Numbered from the stretch's first letter, positions 7,443 to 17,689 are shown. The stretch: 64,000 bases of DNA from Acidithiobacillus ferrianus (GCF_010378095.1 NZ_WNJL01000035.1:1-64000), one strand, 5' to 3'. The notes: generated by a model not told the origin, from the sequence alone. Numbers and translations: made by a program.

Positions 7443-9083
7443 ATGACAAATAACAAATCAGCTTTTAAGAGACTTATAGATCATGAAGTGGTAGAGGACT
7501 ATTCTCTGAGATATGCACCAAAATCATTTAGAAGATGGTCACCAGCGATAGTAGCCTCCGCATCCCTAGGTTCCATCGCGGCACTGTTTGCGTTTGCGAT
7601 ATCCGCATCTTTAGCTAATACAGTGGGCACTACAAATGCATTGATTGGTAATCTTATCGCCATGGCATTAGTGGTTGTCTCAAGCATACCGATAGCGAAT
7701 GCGATATCAAAACACAACCTCGATATGGATTTATTAACACGCGGAGCTGGTTTTGGCTATATCGGCTCAACTATCACATCACTTATCTATGCTACATTTA
7801 CATTTATATATATGGCATTTGAGGGATCGATCATAGCCCAGGGAATAACAGGCGCACTAGGAATCCCATTATCTATTTCCTATATCATTGGGGTTTTATT
7901 AATAATTCCTCTAGTAATGTTCGGAATGACCATGCTATCAAAATTACAAACCTTCACCTGGCCGATTTGGATAATATTACTGGTAATTCCATTGTTGACG
8001 ATCTATTTGTCCGGACATTTTACATTAAATGATTGGCTATCATATAAGGGGCTATCAAATCATAATAGTACAATAATAGATATAAGCGAGATTGGTCTTG
8101 TCGCTGGTGCGTTGGTTTCATTAATGGTCCAAATTGGAGAGCAGGCGGATTATTTGAGATTCATGAAAGACGACTCAGATACCAATGTGTATGCAAAGCG
8201 TATATGGACATTTATGGCTGGTCCTGGTTTTGGGCTGTTTTTTTTCCTTTCTTTTGCAGCCGGAACATATCTTGCCGCATATACATCACATTACATCGGT
8301 ACCCATAATAATGAACCTTATTCTAGCTTTATTTATGTATATAGCATGATTTTTCCTCACTGGTTAGGCGCACTACTGGCATTCCTTTTGGTTGTAGTTG
8401 CACAGGTAAAAATTAATGTCATAAACGCGTATTCAGGATCACTATCATGGTCTAACTTTTTCTCAAGGATATTGCATAAGCACTATGGGCGTTTTACGTG
8501 GTTACTCCTCCAGTGCATAATCGCACTTATATTAATGGAAGCAAATGTATTCAATGAGATGGGAGCTTTACTCGGCTTCTATTCAAATGTGGCTGTTGCT
8601 TGGATAGCCACAATATCAGCCGATTTGGTTATTAACAGAAAGCTGCTTAACATAGGTCCTGACTGGATCGAATTCCGACGAGGATATATGTATAATATAA
8701 ATCCGGTTGGAATGGGAAGTCTAATAGTTGCATCAACTATATCAATTCTCGCATATTTTGGTTATCTTGGCGCAATATTACAACCATATAGTCCATTCAT
8801 ATCTATAGCTATTGCACTTATTGCAACGCCATTAATTGCTATAATTACGGGCGGAAAGTATTATATTAAACGAGATCCAAAGAATGATGGTATTCATTCA
8901 GAGCAAGCCGTAAGCTTACGTGAGTGTGTGAAATGTGGATCAAAATTCGAACTACGAGATATGTTAGGATGCTCTTTTCATCGCGGAGCAGTTTGTTCTC
9001 TCTGCTGCACTATAGAAAGTAAATGTGGTGAAGAATGTAAATATAACTCACAAACGGTGATCTATCCATTAACTCAACAATAA
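7443..9083 (+). CDS. NCS1-family permease with C-terminal Cys-rich domain
   Basis: A 546-residue protein. Residues 1 to about 475 form a twelve-span NCS1 (purine/cytosine/hydantoin-type) transporter beginning with DYSLRYAPKSFRRWSP, the usual cytoplasmic lead-in; the GEQADYLRFM stretch near residue 240 and INVINAYSGSLSWSNFFSR near 330 are family landmarks. About the last 60 residues are soluble and cysteine-rich: C-x2-C-x11-C-x7-C-x2-CC-x5-C-x3-C (CVKCGSKFELRDMLGCSF, then CSLCC). I recall the same spacing in the linker of permease-sensor kinase fusions, which suggests a zinc-binding signalling module. The start has a GAGGAG box. It heads the rightward operon, so it probably imports the purine, pyrimidine, hydantoin or related compound degraded by the following enzymes. 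Confidence 0.85.
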   Translation: MTNNKSAFKRLIDHEVVEDYSLRYAPKSFRRWSPAIVASASLGSIAALFAFAISASLANTVGTTNALIGNLIAMALVVVSSIPIANAISKHNLDMDLLTRGAGFGYIGSTITSLIYATFTFIYMAFEGSIIAQGITGALGIPLSISYIIGVLLIIPLVMFGMTMLSKLQTFTWPIWIILLVIPLLTIYLSGHFTLNDWLSYKGLSNHNSTIIDISEIGLVAGALVSLMVQIGEQADYLRFMKDDSDTNVYAKRIWTFMAGPGFGLFFFLSFAAGTYLAAYTSHYIGTHNNEPYSSFIYVYSMIFPHWLGALLAFLLVVVAQVKINVINAYSGSLSWSNFFSRILHKHYGRFTWLLLQCIIALILMEANVFNEMGALLGFYSNVAVAWIATISADLVINRKLLNIGPDWIEFRRGYMYNINPVGMGSLIVASTISILAYFGYLGAILQPYSPFISIAIALIATPLIAIITGGKYYIKRDPKNDGIHSEQAVSLRECVKCGSKFELRDMLGCSFHRGAVCSLCCTIESKCGEECKYNSQTVIYPLTQQ

Positions 9084-9159
9084 TTGCACTGGATGCGTAT
9101 AACATGTTGTAACCTAGCTTGTGTATCCATGAGTATTTTATGTGATTAACCAAAAAGTT

Positions 9160-9812
9160 TAAGAAATCTCCCGGCTCTGCCGGGGTGACAGTGTGATGTT
9201 TGACATATAGTGGAGTCCATCGGAGAACCGACGTTGTGAGCCGCCAAGCACACGACGAAGGAGATACCGATGGACGAGGGATTAAGCCTAAAGCACAGCC
9301 GGTGGGAGTGCAAATATCACATAGTATTTATTCCGAAGTGCTGGCGTAAGGTGTGTACGATCAGTTATGGAATGATCTTGGGGAGGTATTTCTGGCCTTG
9401 GCCCGGCATAAGGAAAGCCGGATAGAAGAAGGGCATCTGATGGTGGATTATATGTCCATATGCTGATTCGATACCGCCGAAGTATGCGGTGTCGAGTGTG
9501 GTGGGTTACATCAAGGGCAAGAGCGCGATTCATCTTGCGCGGACTTACGGGGAACAGAAGCGCAATTTCGCGGGTCAGCATTTTTGGGCGCGCGGGTATT
9601 TTGTTTCGACGGCAGGTAAGGATGAGGCGATGATTCGGGATTATGTTCGCCATCAGGAGAAAGAGGATGAACGTGTGGATCAGTTGAACATATGGAACTG
9701 ATCCGGGCCACCCTGTGGTGGCGTCAAAGCTGAGGGGCCGCGTTAGTGTCCCCTTTTAAGCCGCATTGAGCGGCTCACGAACTAAAGCCACCGGCTTTGC
9801 CGGGGGATATTT
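9160..9812 (+). mobile_element. Decayed IS200/IS605-type element (tnpA only)
   Basis: A tnpA remnant is flanked by small GC-rich hairpins, as expected of IS200-like elements that move as single strands: CCCGGC-TCT-GCCGGG at 9170-9184 on the left, and GCCGC-ATTGA-GCGGC (9760-9774) and CCGGC-TTT-GCCGG (9791-9803) on the right. There is no tnpB. It separates the NCS1 permease from the amidase and may reduce cotranscription. Boundaries are approximate. Confidence 0.65.
9270..9701 (+). pseudogene. Frameshifted IS200-like TnpA (HUH transposase)
   Basis: The frame opens at ATG 9270 with MDEGLSLKHSRWECKYHIVF, the typical IS200 TnpA start, and loses frame soon after residue 27. Further pieces follow in other frames, ending with YIKGKSAIHLARTYGEQKRN, FAGQHFWARGYFVSTAG and a normal end at 9699-9701. 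At least two indels are needed to join the parts. The HUH motif region and the catalytic-tyrosine helix are not in one frame, so the protein cannot be active. Confidence 0.75.
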
Positions 9813-9870
9813 ACCTTTATTAAAATTTAAAGGTGTTTATATGTAGTCAATGCTTTCACTAGGAGAATAT

Positions 9871-11391
9871 ATGAAAATCCATAGACCAACCCGGGAACAA
9901 TTTGTTGCCATGTACACCAAAATGGGACTCAATTTTACCGAGAATGAAGAGTTGGAGTACTTAATAGAGCTAGACAAGTTAATTTGTCATTATGATAAAT
10001 TAAATATTTTCAAAGATAATATACCTAGAGTAAAATATCAAAGATCACCGGGTTTTCACCCAGAAGAAGTTGATAATAAGTATAATGCCTGGTACGTTAA
10101 GACAAACATAGTGGGCTCCTCTTCGGGTGTGTTACTAGGGAAAAAAATTGCAATTAAAGATAACGTTGCAATTTCAGGCGTTAATATGATGAACGGTGCT
10201 TCTACGCTCGAGGGTTTTATACCGGATATCGACGCAACAATAGTTGAAAGAATACTTGATGCTGGCGGTACTATTCTTGGTAAATCAAGCTGCGAATACT
10301 TTTGTATGTCTGGGGGTAGCCATACCGGAGCTTTGGGCCCCGTGATAAATCCATATAAAGAAGGATACTCGGCCGGTGGCTCCTCTTCTGGTAGCGGTGT
10401 CCTTGTGGCAACAAAAGAAGTCGATATGGCAATAGGAGGAGATCAAGGCGGATCCATAAGAATACCCGCATCATTTTGTGGGATTTATGGCATGAAACCG
10501 ACTTGGGGGCTTGTTCCATATACAGGCGTTATGCCTATTGAAAACACATTAGATCACGTAGGACCGATGACAAACACAGTGGAAGATAATGCGATTTTAC
10601 TTGAGGTACTTGCTGGCTCGGATGGATTAGATCCTCGCCAACCTTCTCCATGTTCTTATCAAAGCAAGTACGGCGAGTATACAAAAAACTTGGAGTCTGG
10701 AGTTGCTGGACTTAAAATAGCAGTAATTGATGAAGGATTTGGTTGGGAATGCTCAGAAAATGATGTCGATGATGCTGTTAAAAAAGCCGCTAATATTTTT
10801 GTGGAAGAAGGTGCGATAGTCGATATGGTTTCTGTACCATGGCATCGAGACGGCATCTCCGTGTGGACATCAATAGCATCGGAAGGATCACAAACCCAAA
10901 TGATGAATGGAAATGCAATGGGTTTTGGGTGGAAGGGATATTATTCCGTTAATCTTCTTGATGCACATGCAGGATGGAGAAATCGTGCTGATGAGTTATC
11001 AGAAAGTCTTAAGTTAACCATGCTACTAGGTCAGTACTTCATTGATCATTACAATGGCCGGTTTTATGCAAAATCTCAAAATCTTGCACGTAGTCTTCGT
11101 CGTGCTTATGACGACGTTCTATTAGATTATGATATACTTTTAATGCCTACTACGCCAATGAAAGCCCAACCGTTACCAGATATAAGTGAACAGTTGCATA
11201 TATCCGTAAAAAGAGCATTTGAACCACTTATTAATACAGCTCCATTTGATGTAACCGGGCATCCCGCAATGTCAGTACCATGTGGATCATCAGATGGGTT
11301 ACCTATTGGCATGATGTTGGTAGCAAAACACTTTGATGAAGCAACGATATATCGTGCTGCCTATGCATATGAACGCGCCTCATTACTTTGA
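9871..11391 (+). CDS. Amidase-signature-family hydrolase
   Basis: A 506-residue amidase. The Ser-cisSer-Lys triad is visible: Lys in GKKIAIKDNVAISGV, the Gly/Ser-rich signature YSAGGSSSGSGV with the cis-Ser, and the nucleophilic Ser in GGDQGGSIRIPASFCG. This family cleaves carbon-nitrogen amide bonds and includes ureidomalonase, allophanate hydrolase and general amidases; the architecture alone does not tell which. An ATG 21 bases further upstream is in frame, but only the ATG at 9871 has a well-placed AGGAGA box, so I chose it. It sits after the NCS1 permease (across the decayed IS200) and before the porin, M20 hydrolase and urease genes, so release of ammonia or urea from an imported amide is likely. 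Confidence 0.87.
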   Translation: MKIHRPTREQFVAMYTKMGLNFTENEELEYLIELDKLICHYDKLNIFKDNIPRVKYQRSPGFHPEEVDNKYNAWYVKTNIVGSSSGVLLGKKIAIKDNVAISGVNMMNGASTLEGFIPDIDATIVERILDAGGTILGKSSCEYFCMSGGSHTGALGPVINPYKEGYSAGGSSSGSGVLVATKEVDMAIGGDQGGSIRIPASFCGIYGMKPTWGLVPYTGVMPIENTLDHVGPMTNTVEDNAILLEVLAGSDGLDPRQPSPCSYQSKYGEYTKNLESGVAGLKIAVIDEGFGWECSENDVDDAVKKAANIFVEEGAIVDMVSVPWHRDGISVWTSIASEGSQTQMMNGNAMGFGWKGYYSVNLLDAHAGWRNRADELSESLKLTMLLGQYFIDHYNGRFYAKSQNLARSLRRAYDDVLLDYDILLMPTTPMKAQPLPDISEQLHISVKRAFEPLINTAPFDVTGHPAMSVPCGSSDGLPIGMMLVAKHFDEATIYRAAYAYERASLL

Positions 11392-11603
11392 GGTGCTAGA
11401 ATGACCCCGTCAAAGTGGCCTATAAATACGGCGGCGTAAGCACTGCCAATTTTCGGATGTGGCTTAATAGGTGCTGAGGTTTAATCAGGATATTTGTGGG
11501 CTTTCCAGTGCGAAAATGGTCATTGCGGTGGAGGATGGATGGGGCCCTTCCGAATTAGGAATAGTTTTTGTTAACTTTACTATTCTAAAAAAGGAATATC
11601 TAA
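11392..11603 (+). other. Intergenic region between amidase and porin
   Basis: About 210 bp without a gene. The middle part is more GC-rich than both flanks and could be a small insertion remnant. An AAGGA box lies at the right edge, just before the porin start. No terminator or promoter stands out. Confidence 0.4.
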
Positions 11604-12778
11604 ATGTTATTATCACTGTCGAAATATACAGTCTCATTGTGTATCATAATTACTTCAAGTTCTGGCTTCGCAGTTGCCGATAATTTCTCAATTCCTAAAC
11701 CCATCACGATCAACGCAGGGCCCTTAGGTAATTTGGTAGTTCAAGGAGTCATCTCCGGAATCGGTTTCGCTCAAACAAACCCGTCGCCATCTTCTGTGGG
11801 TATTTTAGCAAGTAAGAATTTTGGAGACACGATATCAAATTCATTCGTTTCAGTATCAAAATATACGAGATTAATACAGTTTCATGTACTTTCTGGCACA
11901 TTTTCTAATCCTATGCTTGGTCACTCGTTTTCGTCAGCGAACTCATCTGTATCTAGTATAGGAACACTTTCACGTGCATACATTAAAATTGTTCCAGATA
12001 AAAATATATCACTTGAAATTGGTAAATTAAATAGCCTAGAAGGTGCTACAGTGTCGTTCACGTATAGAAGAATAAATATTGAAGGAGGTTTTCCATTGGT
12101 ACGTTGAAAATCCAGTAAATCGAGGAGTACAGCTTAATTACTTGGCAGGTCCAATCTCGGTCTCTGTTACGTGGAGTGATGGATACTATAGTAACAGATA
12201 TAATTTCATTTCAGGGTTAATTAATTTGTCAACAGGCAAACATAACGTGGTAAGCATATTTGGCGCTGGTAATCTTGGCCATACAGGGACATTAGAAGAT
12301 ACGATAAGTGGTCATTGGTTCTCGTCAAGCGGTTTTGTTAATTCTGAATTAATCAATGATAACAGTGATATAGTTGGACTGTATGACACCTGCAAGAGAG
12401 ATGAAATTAAAATAGTTCCGGAAATAGAATATATATATTAACAAAGATATCGCGTTTGGTACCAATAACTACTCGTATAATCTTAGTGCAATGCTTCATG
12501 TCAACTACGACATTTCCAAACATTGGTCTGTGGCATCAGGCATTGATTATACAACGTCCGGTGATAGCGTTGTTAGTGGTTATTATCAGTGTTATGGTCC
12601 TGGCGCTAGTGCACTTGGTGTTACGGTTACCCCAACGTATACTAACCATGGCTGGTTTATACGTAATGAACTTTCATACGTTAGACTGCAAAATTTTACG
12701 CTTGGTCATGGATTTGGTAGCAATGGACTTGCCCCTGACCAGATCAGGGACATTATAGAGTCTGGATTCTGGTTTTAA
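11604..12778 (+). pseudogene. Outer-membrane beta-barrel porin, broken by two frameshifts
   Basis: Three consecutive frames together make one porin of about 390 residues of the OmpL-like (bbp2) type. The first part has a signal peptide (SLCIIITSSSGFAVA) and the early strands LGNLVVQGVISGIGFAQTNP. The frame is lost near 12090 (GGFPLVR then stop, versus VFHWYVENPVNRGVQLNY in the next frame). It is lost again near 12440 (stop after EIEYIY, versus NKDIAFGTNNYSYNLSAM). The C-terminus ends in a terminal phenylalanine (SGFWF), the outer-membrane assembly signal. It probably admitted the substrate of this cluster across the outer membrane. Two single-base indels, or sequencing errors, would account for the breaks. 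Confidence 0.75.
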
Positions 12779-12799
12779 CCTGCTGAACTGAGGTGATTT

Positions 12800-14089
12800 A
12801 TGATTGACGCAGCTGTTACAAAAAGCCGTGAAGAGAAAAATGATATGGAAGAATCGACAAGAATAAATAGTGGTAGACTATGGAATAGCCTTATGGAAAT
12901 GGCAAAGATAGGACAAACAAAAATAGGTGGGGTAAGGCGTTTAGCTCTAACTGATATTGACCAACAAGCAAGAGACTTACTTCATCAGTGGTGCAATCTT
13001 GAAAACCTTATCTTCCGCAGTGATGCAATTGGGAATTGTTTTTATCGTCGTCAAGGAAGCGATAGCTCCCTCCCCCCTCTAGTTATTGGTAGCCATCTCG
13101 ATTCTCAACCAACGGGTGGAAAGTATGATGGTGTCTATGGAGTCTTAGCTGGTCTTGAAGTAATACGGACACTAAATGAGCGCAATATCATAACTAAACA
13201 CCCTATTGATCTAGTGGTATGGACTAACGAGGAGGGCTCTAGATTTGTGCCTGTCATGATGGGATCTGGCGTATTTACTGGCGCAATCCCATTACCATAT
13301 GCACTTAATCAAACTGATAATAATGGTATATCAGTCGGGTCAGCTCTTAGTCAGTTGGGTTACAACATAAACAATGATAATATTATAAGCCGTGATATAT
13401 TTGGCTATCTAGAAATCCATATAGAACAATGACCTATTCTTGAGTTGAGTTGTAATATAATAGGCATTGTTACTGGAGCACTTGGACAAAGATGGTTTGA
13501 TGTATCTATTCTTGGAGAAGAAGCTCATGCTGGTCCAACACCAATAATTCTACGGCGTGATGCACTTCTTGCGGCCGCCGATATTGTAGCTGAAGTCAGA
13601 GCTATTGCTGAGAATTATGCGCCAGATTCCCGAGGTACAGTCGGCTATCTTGAGGTTTTCCCGAATTCAAGAAATGTAATCCCAGGGAAAGTTAAATTAT
13701 CGATTGACTTCCGTGCGCGAGATCAGGAAACGCTTGATGCCATGTCTCTTGATCTTCGTTCTCGTTGTCTTCGTGATGAAGTTAGTTTTAATGTGAAGAT
13801 ATCTCTTAATGAGGTTGTCAACTTTAAGCCTCAAGATTTTAACGAATCTCTAGTTAATGAAGTTCGAGCAAGCGCAGACAAGTGTGGTTACTCCAACCAG
13901 GAAATAGTTAGTGGTGCGGGTCACGATGCAGTTTATCTTGCAGGTATAACTCCAGCCGCAATGATATTTATTCCTTGTAAAGATGGGTTAAGCCATAATG
14001 AACTTGAAAGTATAAGCGTGGATCACGCGGAAGCTGGTTGTAATGTGCTTTTAAAAACAGTAATAAGTTTAGCTGGAGGAAATAGCTAA
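12800..14089 (+). pseudogene. M20-family carbamoylase/allantoate-amidohydrolase-type hydrolase with in-frame TGA
   Basis: The full frame is 429 codons and belongs to the zinc-dependent hydantoinase/carbamoylase group (N-carbamoyl-amino-acid hydrolase, beta-ureidopropionase, allantoate amidohydrolase). Visible metal-site motifs are GSHLDSQPTGGKYDGVYG, VVWTNEEGSRF and, near the end, DGLSHNELESISVDHA; the dimerisation domain has GEEAHAGPTP. At 13430-13432 a single TGA interrupts the conserved HIEQGPxLE motif in place of the Gly codon (GGA to TGA is one change), with no frameshift. Downstream sequence is otherwise intact. A GAGGTGA box precedes ATG 12800. The enzyme would split a carbamoyl or ureido group, matching the urease next to it. 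Confidence 0.82.
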
Positions 14090-14140
14090 TTATTATGGTC
14101 TCAAGTTATATCTTAATATACTATCTTAACTGAGGAAGTA

Positions 14141-14584
14141 ATGATTACGATAACGCACATACTAGGTAATGCCCGCGATCATGCAATATCACAAGCGTTG
14201 AATCATATTGAACATGATGGTCGACTTGAGACAATTGTTCTCGATCAGCAGGACACACAGCGCCACCGTCTTCGGGTGAATACCGACTTGGGCAATGAAG
14301 TTGCGATAGCCTTGTCACGCAACGAGCATCTGGAGAATGGTTCAGTTTTGTTGCTGGAGAGCAATCGTGCAATTGTAGTCCGTTTGACGCTATCACAGTG
14401 GTTGGTTTTTGAAACCAGGGATATTGCAGCAGCACTCGAGTTGGGCTATTTTGCTGGTAATATGCACTGGAAGGTGCGCTTTGATGGTGTTCGCTTGCAG
14501 GTTGCGGTAATAGGTGATCCGACTGGCTATCTGGAACGCCTTGACCATCTTATTGCGGAACAGAAGGTCATTCATGTCGAATGA
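14141..14584 (+). CDS. ureE: Urease accessory protein UreE (nickel chaperone)
   Basis: A 147-residue UreE. The N-terminal peptide-binding domain (RHRLRVNTDLGNEVAIALSR) and the C-terminal ferredoxin-like metal-binding domain (ALELGYFAGNMHWKVRFDG) are present; His in the GNMHW stretch is the conserved nickel ligand at the dimer interface. UreE delivers nickel to the UreDFG-apourease complex in the cytoplasm. The His-rich tail seen in some UreE proteins is absent, as in many organisms. An AGGAAG box precedes the ATG. It is the first urease gene, and its end overlaps ureF by 11 bases. Confidence 0.93.
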   Translation: MITITHILGNARDHAISQALNHIEHDGRLETIVLDQQDTQRHRLRVNTDLGNEVAIALSRNEHLENGSVLLLESNRAIVVRLTLSQWLVFETRDIAAALELGYFAGNMHWKVRFDGVRLQVAVIGDPTGYLERLDHLIAEQKVIHVE

Positions 14585-15254
14585 CAGCATATCAGCGCTG
14601 ATGACAGTGCTGCAGCATGGCGACAGCTTTTTTCCTAGCGGCGCCAACGCCTTTTCGTGGGGGCTAGAGACACTGCACGGCGATGGGTTGTTGCTCGGCG
14701 CAGATGGTGTTGCTGCTTTTTTGCGAGGACAATTGCGGCACCGTTGGTGGACCAGCGATGCCGTTGCGCTGGCGCGCACTTACTTAGCTGATGCTGACTT
14801 GGCGCGTGCGTCAGAGATTGATCATGAACTTGAAGCCCTCGGTTTTTCCCGCGAATTACGGGAAGGCTCGCGCCGAACTGGCGCTACCCTATTGCGTACG
14901 CACGAACAGCTCGCCACGCCCCGCGCAGCCGACTACCGTTTGCTGATACGCGGTGGAAAAGCCGTCGGTCATCTGGCGGTCGTGCAGGGATTGGTCTGGA
15001 ACGGCCTTGGGCTTTCACTTGAGCAAGCACTTGCTCTCTCCGCACATACGCTATGCGCCGGTACGGTTAGTGCTGCCGTTCGGCTCGGGATAATGGGGCA
15101 TATCGACGCACAGCGAGTGCTGGGGGCGATGCGCGTCATCGTCGCTAACATTACGCGGCAGCCGGTCGCCACTGAAATTGGATCGTTTGTGCCAGCCGCT
15201 GAAATCGCCGCGATGCGGCACGAGATTCAGGAATCGCGTATCTTCGCCAACTAG
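14574..15254 (+). CDS. ureF: Urease accessory protein UreF
   Basis: A 226-residue all-helical protein. The start MSNDSISALMTVLQHGDSFF followed by PSGANAFSWGLETL is the classical UreF N-terminus (P-x-G-x-x-x-x-S-x-G-L-E). UreF bridges UreD and UreG and couples GTP hydrolysis to carbamylation and nickel insertion into apourease. The ATG at 14574 overlaps the end of ureE and agrees with the family start better than an earlier in-frame GTG. The C-terminal region MRHEIQESRIFAN is of normal length. Confidence 0.9.
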   Translation: MSNDSISALMTVLQHGDSFFPSGANAFSWGLETLHGDGLLLGADGVAAFLRGQLRHRWWTSDAVALARTYLADADLARASEIDHELEALGFSRELREGSRRTGATLLRTHEQLATPRAADYRLLIRGGKAVGHLAVVQGLVWNGLGLSLEQALALSAHTLCAGTVSAAVRLGIMGHIDAQRVLGAMRVIVANITRQPVATEIGSFVPAAEIAAMRHEIQESRIFAN

Positions 15255-15281
15255 ACTTTCACCAAGGACTATAGAGTAACC

Positions 15282-15977
15282 ATGTTGCTGACACCAACTG
15301 AACTAGAGCGATTGACGATCTTCACCGCTGCAGAACTCGCGCGCCGTCATCGGAGTAAGGGTCTAAAATTGAATCATCCAGAGGCTATCGCGTATATCGT
15401 CGATGAAATACTCGATGGCGCACGCGAAGGTCGGACAGTCGCTGACTTAATGGGTTGGGGGTCGACGCTGCTCACGACCGATGACGTGATGCCTGGTGTT
15501 GCGGAACTGACGCCTATGATTCAGGTCGAGGGTATGTTCCCCGACGGGACAAAACTGGTTACCGTGCACGAACCGATTCGGCCGGGTGCCCTTGCCAGTA
15601 CTGTGTTATCGCCTGGCGAGATCATCACACCCGATGGCGACATCGAACTGAATGTTGGTCGTGCGACGATCCAACTAAAAGCGATTAATACCGGTGACCG
15701 ACCGATCCAAGTCGGTAGTCACTATCATTTTTTCGAAGTCAATCGTGCGCTCGACTTCGAGCGGGGAGCGGCGTTTGGCATGCATCTCGATATTCCAGCT
15801 GGAACCGCTGTGCGTTTCGAACCCGGAGAATCGAAGCAGGTGACGCTGGTCAGGTTCGGTGGTACCGGCGAGATTCATGGATTTAACGGGCTGACTAACG
15901 GCTCTACGAGTAGCGATGAAAACCGAGCACATGCGCTAGCTGTTGCGGCACGTCGCGGATTTAAGGGAGCTAACTAA
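15282..15977 (+). CDS. ureAB: Fused urease gamma-beta subunit
   Basis: A 231-residue fusion of UreA (gamma, residues 1 to about 100) and UreB (beta, about 105-231). The gamma part has [20 protein letters not shown] and [20 protein letters not shown]. The beta part has [14 protein letters not shown] and the [20 protein letters not shown] signature. Most proteobacteria encode these subunits separately; fusions are known in Helicobacter (confusingly also called UreA) and some other lineages. The stop codon overlaps the ureC start as TAATG, implying translational coupling. Confidence 0.93.
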   Translation: MLLTPTELERLTIFTAAELARRHRSKGLKLNHPEAIAYIVDEILDGAREGRTVADLMGWGSTLLTTDDVMPGVAELTPMIQVEGMFPDGTKLVTVHEPIRPGALASTVLSPGEIITPDGDIELNVGRATIQLKAINTGDRPIQVGSHYHFFEVNRALDFERGAAFGMHLDIPAGTAVRFEPGESKQVTLVRFGGTGEIHGFNGLTNGSTSSDENRAHALAVAARRGFKGAN

Positions 15978-17689
15978 TGGCGAAGATGTCACGCAAGGAA
16001 TACGCAGCTATGTATGGCCCCACCAAGGGCGATGCGGTACGACTTGGCGATACGTCGCTTTTTGCCGAAATCGAGTACGATTTCGGCGTGCCTGGAGACG
16101 AGTGCCTGCATGGTGGTGGAAAAACACTGCGCGATGGCATGGGCATGACGCCGGGTTACGACAGTGCGATGGGGGCGCTTGACATGCTGATTTGCAATGC
16201 CGTCGTGATTGATCCCGTTATCGGCATTGTTAAGGGTGACATCGGAATCAAAGACGGACGCATTGTGGCGATTGGCAAGGCCGGCAACCCGGCCACGATG
16301 GACGGCGTGCATCCTGAACTGATAGTCGGCGCAGCCACCACGGTACGGGATGCGGAGGGGCTGATTGCGACGCCTGGTGCGATCGATGTGCATGTGCATT
16401 TCGACAGCGCGCAATTGTGTGAACATGCAATTTCATCTGGCATCACGACCCTGCTCGGGGGCTCGCTGGGCCCGATCACGGTCGGTATCGACTGCGGTGG
16501 TGCATGGAACGTAGGAAAGATGCTGCAGTCTGCTGAGCAGTGGCCGATCAATTTCGGCTTCCTCGGCCGTGGCAATTCGTCGAAGCCGCGCTCACTATTT
16601 GACCAACTTGAAGGCGGTTGCTTGGGTCTGAAGATCCACGAGGATTGGGGCGCGACGCCGTCGGTGATCGATACCTGTCTGTCTGTTGCGGACGAACTCG
16701 ATTTCCAAGTACAGCTACATAGCGATACTCTCAACGAAAGTGGTTTTCTTGAGGACACGTTGGCGGCGATCAAAGGCCGCACCATCCACATGTATCACAC
16801 CGAAGGTGCTGGCGGCGGCCATGCGCCGGATATCATTGCTGTTGCCGGGCAGCTGAATTGCCTGCCGTCATCGACCAACCCGACCAATCCATATACCGTC
16901 AATACCTTCGACGAGCATCTCGATATGATCATGGTGTGCCACCATCTCAATCCGGCTGTACCTGAGGATGTCGCGTTCGCTGAGAGCCGCATTCGTGCGC
17001 AAACCATCGCCGCAGAAGACGTTTTGCATGACATGGGTGCGATTTCAATACTCGGCTCGGATAGTCAGGGCATGGGTCGTATCAACGAGGTGATTTGCCG
17101 CACTTGGCAGCTCGCAAGCAAGATGAAAGACCAGCGCGGCCGTCTGCCGGAGGAAACGCTCCCGATCGGCGACAACGTGCGCATCAAGCGCTACATTGCT
17201 AAGTACACCATCAATGCCGCTCGTACCTTCGGCATCGACGCGCATATTGGTTCGCTGGAAAAAGGCAAGCTTGCCGACATCGTGTTGTGGCGTCCTGGAT
17301 TTTTCGGCATCAAGCCAGAATTGGTAATCAAGGGTGGCTTTATTGCTTGGGGTGCGATGGGCGACAGCGCGGCCAGTCTGATGACTTGCGAGCCCGTCTT
17401 AATGCGCCCGCAATGGGGAGCATTTGGGGAAGCAAAAAAAATGCTGAGTGTGAATTTCGTGAATCAGCTTGCTGTCAGCAGCGACATCCAGGGGAGGCTC
17501 GGTATCAGCAAGGCATGCCTTGCTGCGCGGGGTACACGCAAGCTGAACAAGCTCGATATGCTGCACAATAGCGCTTTGCCGCAGATTCGCGTCAATCCAC
17601 AAACTTTCGAAGTGTTCGTCGATGGCAAACTCGCCACCTGCGAACCAGCACGGGAGTTACCACTGAGCCAACGGTACATGTTGCGATGA
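15977..17689 (+). CDS. ureC: Urease alpha (catalytic) subunit UreC
   Basis: A 570-residue amidohydrolase-superfamily enzyme that hydrolyses urea to ammonia and carbamate at a dinickel centre. The nickel ligands are visible: the His pair in IDVHVHFDS, the Lys to be carbamylated in [13 protein letters not shown], and later His in [13 protein letters not shown] and [13 protein letters not shown]. The mobile flap has the catalytic Cys-His in MVCHHLNP, and the metal Asp is in [13 protein letters not shown]. Length and all catalytic residues are normal, so it should be functional if nickel is supplied. No nickel transporter gene is in the window. It overlaps ureAB by one base and ureG by four. Confidence 0.96.
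   Translation: MAKMSRKEYAAMYGPTKGDAVRLGDTSLFAEIEYDFGVPGDECLHGGGKTLRDGMGMTPGYDSAMGALDMLICNAVVIDPVIGIVKGDIGIKDGRIVAIGKAGNPATMDGVHPELIVGAATTVRDAEGLIATPGAIDVHVHFDSAQLCEHAISSGITTLLGGSLGPITVGIDCGGAWNVGKMLQSAEQWPINFGFLGRGNSSKPRSLFDQLEGGCLGLKIHEDWGATPSVIDTCLSVADELDFQVQLHSDTLNESGFLEDTLAAIKGRTIHMYHTEGAGGGHAPDIIAVAGQLNCLPSSTNPTNPYTVNTFDEHLDMIMVCHHLNPAVPEDVAFAESRIRAQTIAAEDVLHDMGAISILGSDSQGMGRINEVICRTWQLASKMKDQRGRLPEETLPIGDNVRIKRYIAKYTINAARTFGIDAHIGSLEKGKLADIVLWRPGFFGIKPELVIKGGFIAWGAMGDSAASLMTCEPVLMRPQWGAFGEAKKMLSVNFVNQLAVSSDIQGRLGISKACLAARGTRKLNKLDMLHNSALPQIRVNPQTFEVFVDGKLATCEPARELPLSQRYMLR

Noticed and set aside
13430..13432. TGA read as glycine (alternative genetic code, as in some candidate-phylum bacteria)
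   Set aside because: Many intact genes in the window, such as ureC and ureG, use TGA as their normal stop, so reassignment is not tenable. A point mutation or error is simpler.
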